From Clostridiales bacterium (GTDB taxonomy: Bacteria > Bacillota > Clostridia > Peptostreptococcales > Anaerovoracaceae), in assembly GCA_009778945.1 (NCBI GenBank), contig WRFF01000127.1, positions 1-5,140 on the forward strand: a stretch of 5,140 bases of DNA, in the 5' to 3' direction. The notes below the pieces were generated by a model, which saw only the letters and a program-made list of their open reading frames with translations, did not search any database and was not told the origin of the DNA. This document shows positions 1 to 5,140 of this stretch, piece after piece (within the stretch, counting starts at the first letter, position 1; each line of letters begins with the position of its first letter). A program made the position numbers and the translations under genes.

Positions 1-396
1 ACAATAAATAATTCCGCTTTTTTAACTCATTAGTGACATTCCGGTATTTTGGGAGTGCAGTTCCTTAGTGCAACGCCACATAGAAAAAAGGAATCGGCTA
101 AATGCGGCATACAATGCGATGCCATATAAATAACGTCTAATGCTTCCAATACAATTCCACTTGCATTTTTGTTGTAATTATATTGCCAAATCTTACAATA
201 CCCTTCGGGTTACATACGTATTAGCAAAGGGCATCTGCTCACAAAGATACGTAATATCATTGTATGTAGACCGATGATGTGAGTCAGATAGGGCGGTTGC
301 GATGGCCTACAAGACGGAGGTTGCCATAGTTTTTTGAATATGTGAGCGAATCAAAGATAACGCAGAGGATTTAATCGACGCTTTTCAAGGTAAAAT
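1..396. other. AT-rich gene-free stretch upstream of argR
   Basis: No gene can be supported here. All three plus frames hit stops within the first dozen codons, and no minus frame carries a convincing start with a ribosome binding site. G+C is about 39% over 1-360 by hand count, clearly lower than the genes that follow. One minus-strand frame stays open from 209 down to a stop at 30-32 (59 codons) and, beyond a single TAA at 210-212, is open again to 350. Its only methionine start with room to spare gives 31 residues (125 to 30), with no recognisable family. Small inverted repeats are present: 106-110/119-123, and overlapping arms at 211-221, 247-253 and 262-268. The stretch may be a decayed gene, a non-coding repeat or a long untranslated region; the sequence does not decide. 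No rRNA, tRNA or terminator was recognised. Confidence 0.6.
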
Positions 397-397
397 A

Positions 398-406
398 TGG
401 TATACT
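398..406 (+). promoter_or_regulatory. Probable argR promoter (extended -10)
   Basis: TGG-TATACT at 398-406 is an extended -10 element (TGn plus a hexamer one base off TATAAT). No good -35 stands 16-18 bases upstream; the nearest candidate, TCGACG at 375-380, is 20 bases away. Extended -10 promoters often tolerate a weak -35. Transcription would start near 412-414, giving a leader of about 25 bases before the argR start at 439. It would also make the more upstream ATG at 397 untranslatable from this promoter. Confidence 0.5.
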
Positions 407-409
407 TAT

Positions 410-426
410 CCTGTACAAATAACAGG
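410..426. repeat. Short inverted repeat at the argR transcription start
   Basis: CCTGT (410-414) and ACAGG (422-426) form perfect 5-base arms around a 7-base spacer. The repeat lies between the likely -10 and the argR Shine-Dalgarno (429-434), at or just after the expected transcription start. It could be a repressor operator or a small hairpin in the leader. It does not resemble an ARG box (TGAAT-type half sites) and has the wrong spacing for a proteobacterial LexA site. Confidence 0.35.
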
Positions 427-438
427 ACAGGAGGCGGC

Positions 439-891
439 ATGCGTTACACACGGCACAACAAAATTGTTGAACTGATCGCCGCGGAGGCGATTGATACGCA
501 GGAGAGACTGGCGGAACGGCTGAAGGACAGCGGTTACGATGTGACGCAGGCGACGGTATCCCGCGACATCAAAGAGCTTCAGCTTGTGAAGACGATGACG
601 CCGGAGGGAAAGTACCGGTACGCTTTGCCCGACGCGGCGGGAAGCCAACAGACCGAACGCTTTGCGCGTATCTTTAAAAACACGGTGCAGTCAGCGGCAG
701 CCGCGGGCAATATGGTCGTCGTGAAAACGTTGCCGGGCTGCGCAAACGCGGCCTGTGAAGCGATCGATTCGCTGGGGCTCCCTCATATCCTCGGGTCGCT
801 TGCGGGGGACAACACAATTTTTCTGGTTTGTGACGAGGCGGAGAACGCGCTTACGGTCGTTGCTCGGTTTGAAGAGCTTTTGAAGGAATAG
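439..891 (+). CDS. argR: Arginine repressor ArgR/AhrC
   Basis: A 150-residue ArgR, the usual family length. With arginine as co-repressor, the hexamer represses arginine biosynthesis and, in Bacillus-type systems, activates catabolism. The N-terminal winged helix-turn-helix (about 1-65) is textbook: RHNKIVELI, then TQERLAERL, then VTQATVSRDIKEL (35-47), with S41 and R42 of the recognition helix. The C-terminal oligomerisation and arginine-binding domain (about 80-150) has VVVKTLPGCANA (93-104) and GDNTIF (123-128). That last motif is usually GDDT, so the second Asp is Asn here. The start at 439 is chosen because the family begins a few residues before the RHxxI motif and AGGAGG (429-434) sits just upstream; an in-frame ATG at 397 would add 14 atypical residues and overlap the promoter. 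It lies 14 bases before recN and is probably co-transcribed with it. Confidence 0.97.
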   Translation: MRYTRHNKIVELIAAEAIDTQERLAERLKDSGYDVTQATVSRDIKELQLVKTMTPEGKYRYALPDAAGSQQTERFARIFKNTVQSAAAAGNMVVVKTLPGCANAACEAIDSLGLPHILGSLAGDNTIFLVCDEAENALTVVARFEELLKE

Positions 892-905
892 CAACACAGG
901 GCGAC

Positions 906-2525
906 ATGATCCAGACTGTCCGCATTCAAAATTTCGCGATTATCCGGGAGCTCGAGACAGAGCTTTATCCCGGGTTTTGCGTGGTAACGGGCGAGACGGG
1001 CGCAGGGAAATCCGTCGTGATCGAGGCGCTTTCGCTTGCGCTCGGGGCGCGAGCGGACAAAACGATGGTGCGTACAGGCAGCGAAAAGGCGCAGATCACG
1101 CTCGCGATGGACCCGGACCGGATTCTGACGCGGGAGGTTTCGGCGTCGGGAAAATCGCTGTGCAAAATCGACGGGGAGATCGTCACGCTTGCGCAGCTGC
1201 AGGAACAGACGGCGGGCCTTGTCGATATCCATGGGCAGTATGACCATCAAAGCCTGCTTATGGTAGAGAAGCATATCGCCTTACTCGACCTTTTCGGCGG
1301 GAAAGATGTCGCGGACGCGCACGCGCGCGTACACGAAACATACGGAGAGTATGACCGGATTCGGAGCGCGCTTAAGGATCTGGCACGCGACGCGGCGGCT
1401 ACGGAGCGGGAGCTCGATTTTCTGCGCTTTGAGTTAAAGGAGATCGAGGCAGCGCGGCTGACCATCGGCGAGGATGAAGAACTGAACGCCCGCATCCGCG
1501 TCATGCAGAATGGTGAAAAGATCTATGAGGCGCTCGGCCGCGCCCATGCGGCGCTTTCGGGAGACGGCGAGACCTCGCTCACCGGTATGGCGGGCGATAC
1601 GCGCGATGCGCTGTCCTCTTTGTCTGATTTCGGGGCGGACTTTTCCGGAATGGCGCAGGCCGCGTCGGATGTGTATTACGCGCTGGAAGACCTTCAGGAG
1701 CGTGTGCGCCGCGCGATGGACGGCGTCGAATTTTCCCAAAAAGAATTGGACGACGCGCAGACCCGTCTCGACCAGCTCGACCGGCTGAAAAAGAAGTACG
1801 GCGGCAGCCTCGAGAGTGTGCTTGAGCACGCGGAACGGGCAGGGGCGCGCCTGTCCGGCATAGAGGATTCGGACGCGCAGCGGGAAGCGCTTGAAAGGGG
1901 GCTTTCGTCCTGCGAAGCGGCGCTCAGGGCGGCTTCGGAAGCGCTGTCGGGTTTGCGGCGCGCGGCAGCGGAGCGGCTTGAGCTTCGGATCACGGCGCAG
2001 CTCGAAGAACTCAATTTCAAGGACGCGCGCTTTCAGATCGCCATTGAATCCGAACCGGGCGCCTTTACCGAAAACGGATTCGACCATGTGGAATTCCTGC
2101 TTTCCGCCAATAAGGGGCAGCCGCTTCTGCCGCTTGCAAAAGTGGCGTCCGGCGGCGAGCTTTCACGCATCATGCTTGCATTCAAAGCGGTGACGGGCGA
2201 ATTCGACGGTATCGAGACGATGATCTTTGACGAGATTGACAGCGGCATCAGCGGCGTGACGGCGAGCATCGTGGGCGAAAAGCTGCGGCGTATGGCGGCG
2301 GGCCATCAGGTCGTCTGCATCACCCATCTCCCGCAGATCGCGGCCTGCGCGGCGCATCATTATGTGCTTGAAAAGGGGACGGACGAAGCGGGCGCCTTTA
2401 CGGCGATGCGTGAGATCGTCGGCGAAGCGCGCGTGCGTGAGATCGCGCGGCTGCTCGGAGGCAAAAGCGTGACGGAGACGACGCTGCGGAACGCGGAAGA
2501 ACTGATCCGCCTCTCCGCCGGATGA
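906..2525 (+). CDS. recN: DNA repair ATPase RecN (SMC-like)
   Basis: RecN is a cytosolic SMC-family ATPase recruited early to DNA double-strand breaks, where it tethers ends and supports RecA-dependent repair. At 539 residues it is close to the usual 550-575. The N-terminal ATPase half has IQNFAIIREL (7-16) and the Walker A GETGAGKS (29-36), followed by the RecN-typical HGQYDHQSLL (109-118). A long, Glu/Arg/Ala-rich central region (about 140-365) fits the coiled-coil arms, with LKKKYGGSLESVL (294-306) near the turn. The C-terminal half has the ABC signature VASGGELSR (413-421), Walker B TMIFDEIDSG (438-447) and the H-loop ITHLPQ (472-477). No key residue is missing. The start is ATG at 906 with a weak AGGG (898-901) only 4 bases before it, 14 bases after argR. 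I see no LexA box directly upstream, although recN is SOS-controlled in Escherichia coli. Confidence 0.98.
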   Translation: MIQTVRIQNFAIIRELETELYPGFCVVTGETGAGKSVVIEALSLALGARADKTMVRTGSEKAQITLAMDPDRILTREVSASGKSLCKIDGEIVTLAQLQEQTAGLVDIHGQYDHQSLLMVEKHIALLDLFGGKDVADAHARVHETYGEYDRIRSALKDLARDAAATERELDFLRFELKEIEAARLTIGEDEELNARIRVMQNGEKIYEALGRAHAALSGDGETSLTGMAGDTRDALSSLSDFGADFSGMAQAASDVYYALEDLQERVRRAMDGVEFSQKELDDAQTRLDQLDRLKKKYGGSLESVLEHAERAGARLSGIEDSDAQREALERGLSSCEAALRAASEALSGLRRAAAERLELRITAQLEELNFKDARFQIAIESEPGAFTENGFDHVEFLLSANKGQPLLPLAKVASGGELSRIMLAFKAVTGEFDGIETMIFDEIDSGISGVTASIVGEKLRRMAAGHQVVCITHLPQIAACAAHHYVLEKGTDEAGAFTAMREIVGEARVREIARLLGGKSVTETTLRNAEELIRLSAG

Positions 2526-2542
2526 AAGCAGATTATAGATAG

Positions 2543-2556
2543 AGAACAAATGTTTG
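2543..2556. promoter_or_regulatory. LexA/DinR operator (SOS box) upstream of ruvC
   Basis: AGAACAAATGTTTG matches the Bacillus-type LexA/DinR consensus CGAACRNRYGTTYC at all 11 informative inner positions; only the two outermost bases differ. The core is GAAC-N4-GTTT. Its right arm overlaps the -35 hexamer of the ruvC promoter by three bases, so a bound repressor would block RNA polymerase. This is the expected architecture for SOS repression relieved when RecA-bound single-stranded DNA triggers LexA self-cleavage. LexA itself is not encoded in the window. Confidence 0.78.
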
Positions 2557-2582
2557 ACACGGAGGGCGGACAGGAATAAAAT
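2554..2582 (+). promoter_or_regulatory. Strong sigma-A-type promoter for ruvCAB
   Basis: A perfect -35 TTGACA (2554-2559), an ideal 17-base spacer and a -10 TAAAAT (2577-2582, one base off TATAAT) form the best promoter in the window. It lies wholly in the recN-ruvC gap and makes ruvC-ruvA-ruvB a transcription unit separable from argR-recN. Transcription should start near 2588-2590, almost on top of the ATG at 2592, which bears on the choice of the ruvC start. Confidence 0.75.
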
Positions 2583-2591
2583 AAGGGTATT

Positions 2592-3149
2592 ATGCAGACA
2601 GACGGACGGCAGGTGAAAACAACGGCAGGCGGCACGCGCATTCTCGGGATCGACCCGGGGTACGCGATCCTCGGGTATGGCGTGATCGACTATCAGGCAA
2701 ACCGCTGCCGGCTGGTGGACTGCGGTGTCCTGACGACGGATAAGGAGATGCCTATGCCCGCGCGGCTGAAATCGCTTTACAGCGGGCTTACGGATCTGAT
2801 CCTGATGCTGGAGCCGGAAGTGGCTGCGGTCGAGGAACTCTTCTTTAATTCCAACGCAAAGACGGCGATCAAGGTCGGCGAAGCGCGCGGCGCCGCGATC
2901 CTCGCGTGCGCGAATTGCGGGCTTCCCGTATACGAATATACGCCGCTGCAGATCAAGCAGGCGCTTTCCGGCTACGGGCGCGCGACGAAAGAACAGATGC
3001 AGGAGCTTGTGCGGCGCGTGCTCGGATTGGAAAGGGCGCCGAGCCCGGACGACGCGGCGGACGCGGCCGCGGCGGCGATTTGCCACGCGAATTCGGCCGC
3101 GTCGCTGAACAGGATCGAACGCGCGACGGGGGTGGCGGTACTGCGGTGA
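2592..3149 (+). CDS. ruvC: Holliday junction endonuclease RuvC
   Basis: RuvC is the dimeric, metal-dependent resolvase that cuts four-way junctions symmetrically, working with RuvAB. The 185-residue product has the RNase H-like fold motifs: RILGIDPGYAILGYGVID (16-33), VAAVEELFF (77-85), AIKVGEARGAAI (92-103), and the C-terminal SPDDAADAAAAAICH (151-165). By alignment with E. coli D7, E66, D138 and D141, the catalytic acids are D21, E81, D154 and D157, all present. Most RuvC proteins begin one or two residues before RILGIDPG, so the first 14 residues here are an extension. ATG 2592 has a poor AAGGG (2583-2587) that overlaps the promoter end. An in-frame GTG at 2613 would give 178 residues and a leader of about 24 bases, and may be the real start. 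The function is certain; the start is not. Confidence 0.97.
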   Translation: MQTDGRQVKTTAGGTRILGIDPGYAILGYGVIDYQANRCRLVDCGVLTTDKEMPMPARLKSLYSGLTDLILMLEPEVAAVEELFFNSNAKTAIKVGEARGAAILACANCGLPVYEYTPLQIKQALSGYGRATKEQMQELVRRVLGLERAPSPDDAADAAAAAICHANSAASLNRIERATGVAVLR

Positions 3150-3206
3150 ACAGGGAAAGGCAAGAAACGTTGACCAAATCAGCGCTTCTATAAAGGTACA
3201 AAATAA

Positions 3207-3824
3207 ATGATCGCGTATATCGCGGGGACATTGTTGGAAAAACTTGAGGCGTCGGTCGTCGTAGATACGGGCGGCGTCGGGTACGAAGTGTACCTGCCGG
3301 CGGGTTCCCGCGTCTTTTTGAAAGCAAAGGGTGACGAGGTCGTGTTGCAGACCGTGCAGATCGTCAAAGAGGACGATGTGTCGCTCTACGGATTCGAGGA
3401 CCGCGCGTCGCTCCGGCTCTTCAAGCTGCTGATCACGGTAAGCGGCGTCGGCGCGAAGGCGGCGATGGCGATTTTGTCCGCGATGAGCGCGGACGAGGCG
3501 GTACGCGCGATCGCGTTTTCCGACGCGGCGATGCTGACGCGCGCGAACGGCGTCGGGAAGAAGTCCGCGGAGCGCATCGTGCTGGAACTGAAGGACAAGG
3601 TGGCGGACGTGTTTATGGGCGGGACCGGCGGCGCTTCCGTATCGGGCGTTCCGGCGCCGGGTTCCGGCGTGCCGGCAGGCGAGCCGGATGTCGCGGGCGA
3701 GGCGATAGAATTACTGGTTGCACTCGGTTATTCCCGGAGCGAGGCGACGCAGGCGGTGCTGCACGTAAGCGGCGAAGCCGGCAGCGTCGAGGAATGCGTG
3801 AAGCTCGCGCTGAAACAGATATGA
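3207..3824 (+). CDS. ruvA: Holliday junction branch-migration protein RuvA
   Basis: RuvA binds the open-square Holliday junction as a tetramer and loads the RuvB motors on opposite arms. At 205 residues it is of normal length. Domain I is an OB-fold (1-62) starting MIAYIAGTL with GGVGYEV (22-28). The acidic pin residues E55 and D56 align exactly with those that separate strands in E. coli RuvA. Domain II carries two helix-hairpin-helix DNA-binding motifs, VSGVGAKAAMAIL (78-90) and ANGVGKKSAERIV (113-125). A Gly/Pro/Ser/Ala-rich linker (about 137-160) with an imperfect repeat of SGVPA leads to domain III (163-205), containing LVALGYSRSEA (170-180), which contacts RuvB. It starts at ATG 3207, 57 bases after ruvC, with a modest AAAGG (3192-3196) at a long 10-base spacing. 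Confidence 0.98.
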   Translation: MIAYIAGTLLEKLEASVVVDTGGVGYEVYLPAGSRVFLKAKGDEVVLQTVQIVKEDDVSLYGFEDRASLRLFKLLITVSGVGAKAAMAILSAMSADEAVRAIAFSDAAMLTRANGVGKKSAERIVLELKDKVADVFMGGTGGASVSGVPAPGSGVPAGEPDVAGEAIELLVALGYSRSEATQAVLHVSGEAGSVEECVKLALKQI

Positions 3825-3827
3825 GGG
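3823..3827 (+). promoter_or_regulatory. ruvB ribosome binding site on the ruvA stop codon
   Basis: GAGGG at 3823-3827 includes the last two bases of the ruvA TGA (3822-3824). It lies 8 bases before the TTG at 3836 but 17 bases before the in-frame ATG at 3845. This spacing favours TTG as the ruvB start and implies translational coupling of ruvA and ruvB. Confidence 0.6.
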
Positions 3828-3835
3828 TATAGCTT

Positions 3836-5041
3836 TTGGCGATTATGATAGACGAACAGGAAAGACGAATCGTGGAGTCCGGCGCGGCCGGATTTGAGGA
3901 GGAGCGGACGGACTTTTCGCTGCGCCCCAAGAGGCTGACCGAATATATCGGGCAGAAGGGCGTTACGGAGAACCTCAAGATCTTCATCGAGGCGGCGAAG
4001 CTTCGCGGGGAGCCGCTCGACCACGTGCTGTTTTACGGGCCTCCGGGCCTCGGAAAGACGACGCTTGCGGGTATCATCGCGGCGGAGATGGGCGTGGATA
4101 TCCGCATCACGTCGGGCCCGGCGATCGAGCGCGCGGGCGATCTCGCGGCGCTGCTCACGAACCTGAATCAGGGCGATGTGCTTTTCATCGACGAAATCCA
4201 CCGGCTGAATCATACGGCGGAAGAGATCCTGTATTCGGCGATGGAGGATTATGAAATCGATATGATCGTCGGCAAAGGGCCGTCGGCAAAATCCTACCGT
4301 ATTCCGCTGGCGGGCTTTACGCTGATCGGCGCGACGACGCGCGCGGGCAGCCTCTCGGCGCCGCTGCGCGACCGTTTTGGCGTCATCAATAAATTTGAGC
4401 TCTATACGAAAGAGGAGCTTGCGCAGATCCTGCGGCGTTCGGCGGGGCTGCTCGGCGTCACGATCGATGAGAACTCCCTGGCCGAGCTCGCGGCCCGGTC
4501 GCGCGGAACGCCGCGCGTGGCGAACCGGCTGCTGAAACGTGTGCGGGACTTTTCGCAGGTGGAAGGATCAGGCGCAGCCGATCTGCCGATCACGCGGCGG
4601 ACGCTCGCTTCGCTCGGCATCGACGAGAAAGGCCTGGAAGGGCTCGACCGGGATATCCTGCGCCTTGTGATCGAAAAATTCGGCGGCGGGCCGGTCGGCA
4701 TCGATACGATCGCCGCTTCAATCGGGGAGGAGCGTGTGACGATTGAAGACGTCTACGAGCCGTATCTCCTTCAGGCTGGTTTCCTGCACCGGACGAAACA
4801 GGGGCGTGTGGCGTCGCGCGACGCGTGGCGCTGGCTTGGGCTTGAGCCGCTGGAGACAGCGGAAACCGCAGGTGTTTCCGCGCAGACGAGTTTGTTCGAC
4901 GCGGACACTGAGGAAACGGAGGACGCTGCGGATACGGAAAACAGTGCAGATTCCAGTGTAGACATAGAAGACGGGCCGGACGAATCGGACGGGCTCGCGC
5001 ACAAAGACAAACCCGAGCTGAAAATCGAGTATGCAGAATAA
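3836..5041 (+). CDS. ruvB: Holliday junction branch-migration helicase RuvB, with acidic tail
   Basis: RuvB is the hexameric AAA+ motor that pulls DNA through the RuvA-junction complex. The AAA+ core is complete: LRPKRLTEYIGQ (29-40), Walker A GPPGLGKTT (68-76), Walker B VLFIDEIHRL (115-124), sensor 1 GATTRAG (165-171), arginine-finger region APLRDRFG (175-182) and sensor 2 RGTPRVANRLL (223-233). The C-terminal winged helix (about 255-336) has FGGGPVGIDTIAASIGEE (282-299) and EPYLLQAGFLHRT (308-320). Typical RuvB ends soon after; here the protein is 401 residues, with an acidic, Asp/Glu/Thr/Ser-rich tail (about 340-401) containing QTSLF (350-354), similar to a beta-clamp-binding peptide. The start is taken as TTG 3836 because of the 8-base spacing from GAGGG; ATG 3845 would shorten it by three residues. 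It lies 11 bases after ruvA. Confidence 0.98.
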   Translation: MAIMIDEQERRIVESGAAGFEEERTDFSLRPKRLTEYIGQKGVTENLKIFIEAAKLRGEPLDHVLFYGPPGLGKTTLAGIIAAEMGVDIRITSGPAIERAGDLAALLTNLNQGDVLFIDEIHRLNHTAEEILYSAMEDYEIDMIVGKGPSAKSYRIPLAGFTLIGATTRAGSLSAPLRDRFGVINKFELYTKEELAQILRRSAGLLGVTIDENSLAELAARSRGTPRVANRLLKRVRDFSQVEGSGAADLPITRRTLASLGIDEKGLEGLDRDILRLVIEKFGGGPVGIDTIAASIGEERVTIEDVYEPYLLQAGFLHRTKQGRVASRDAWRWLGLEPLETAETAGVSAQTSLFDADTEETEDAADTENSADSSVDIEDGPDESDGLAHKDKPELKIEYAE

Positions 5042-5061
5042 GGGGTCAGTTGCAAAAGTAA

Positions 5062-5140
5062 GTGCGCCCCTTAAGGAGCGAAGTGAAAAACGCTAACGAA
5101 GGTTGAGAAGTCAAAGAGGCGATAGTATTTGAAATTGCCG
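5062..5140 (+). mobile_element. Probable group II intron, 5' end only (cut by window edge)
   Basis: GTGCGCCC at 5062-5069 matches the conserved 5' end of many bacterial group II introns (GUGYG, here with the same first eight bases as the Lactococcus Ll.LtrB intron). The bases that follow form consecutive small hairpins, as expected for the start of domain I: AGCG/CGCT (5077-5080/5091-5094), TTGA/TCAA around a 4-base loop (5103-5106/5111-5114), and a 6-pair stem (5118-5123/5134-5139, one G-U) with a 10-base loop. No coding frame explains the segment. The intron would sit 20 bases after the ruvB stop, in the same orientation as the operon. The exon-binding sites, reverse transcriptase and domain V would be beyond the window, so the call rests on the 5' motif, the folding and overall resemblance. 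Confidence 0.55.

Noticed and set aside
333..355. TTTGA...TCAAA with TGAATA and GAATCA as a possible ARG box
   Set aside because: The half sites are too far apart for the 18-base ARG box and the arms do not form its palindrome.
410..426. CCTGT-N7-ACAGG as an E. coli-type SOS box (CTGT-N8-ACAG)
   Set aside because: The spacing is one base short, and the window's other evidence points to a Gram-positive-type LexA with a GAAC-N4-GTTC motif.
397..438. Upstream in-frame ATG at 397 that would lengthen ArgR by 14 residues
   Set aside because: It overlaps the probable -10 element, lacks a Shine-Dalgarno, and adds residues foreign to the family; ATG 439 has AGGAGG just upstream and gives standard length.
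1434..2087. Long open frame on the minus strand inside recN
   Set aside because: It is antisense to a well-supported recN, is Arg-rich as typical for shadow frames of GC-rich genes, and shows no recognisable domain.
2163..3086. A 307-codon open frame on the minus strand spanning the end of recN and most of ruvC
   Set aside because: Both genes beneath it are complete with intact motifs, and the antisense product is Arg/His/Ala-rich with no family resemblance; high GC makes such frames common.
3170..3202. A separate ruvA promoter (TTGACC with TATAAA or TACAAA)
   Set aside because: The spacers are 13 or 21 bases, outside the workable range for a sigma-A promoter; read-through from the ruvC promoter is enough.
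5042..5070. GGGG/CCCC pairing after ruvB as an intrinsic terminator
   Set aside because: It has only four pairs around a 21-base loop and no T-run follows; the CCCC is better explained as part of the group II intron 5' end.

Overview
The window is a compact, GC-rich bacterial chromosomal segment carrying five complete plus-strand genes for arginine regulation, DNA repair and recombination: argR, recN, ruvC, ruvA, ruvB. The argR-recN adjacency, Gram-positive-type promoters and a Gram-positive-type LexA box point to the Bacillota. The GC-rich coding sequence and protein style suggest a Clostridia-like lineage; I cannot name the species from sequence alone.

Layout. Positions 1-396 hold no convincing gene. 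This stretch is about 39% G+C by hand count over 1-360, far below the genes, and contains small inverted repeats and an interrupted coding-like frame on the minus strand. An extended -10 promoter (398-406) precedes argR (439-891). recN (906-2525) follows after 14 bases, so argR-recN is probably one transcript. The 66-base gap between recN and ruvC contains a near-consensus LexA/DinR operator overlapping the -35 of a strong sigma-A-type promoter. This is the likely SOS-controlled start of a ruvC-ruvA-ruvB operon (2592-5041). ruvA-ruvB are separated by 11 bases, with the ruvB Shine-Dalgarno lying on the ruvA stop codon. After ruvB, the last 79 bases (5062-5140) look like the 5' end of a group II intron cut off by the window edge.

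How the genes fit together. RecN is an SMC-like ATPase that acts early at double-strand breaks. RuvA and RuvB bind and branch-migrate Holliday junctions, and RuvC cleaves them, so four of the five genes cover the start and end of recombinational repair. ArgR is unrelated in function but is a frequent recN neighbour in Bacillota.

Points that stand out: the LexA box on the ruvCAB promoter; a RuvB with an acidic C-terminal tail of about 60 residues containing a beta-clamp-binding-like peptide (QTSLF); an uncertain ruvC start only about 10 bases after the promoter -10; and the putative group II intron 20 bases downstream of ruvB. I see no CRISPR array, tRNA, rRNA or wholly unknown multi-gene system.
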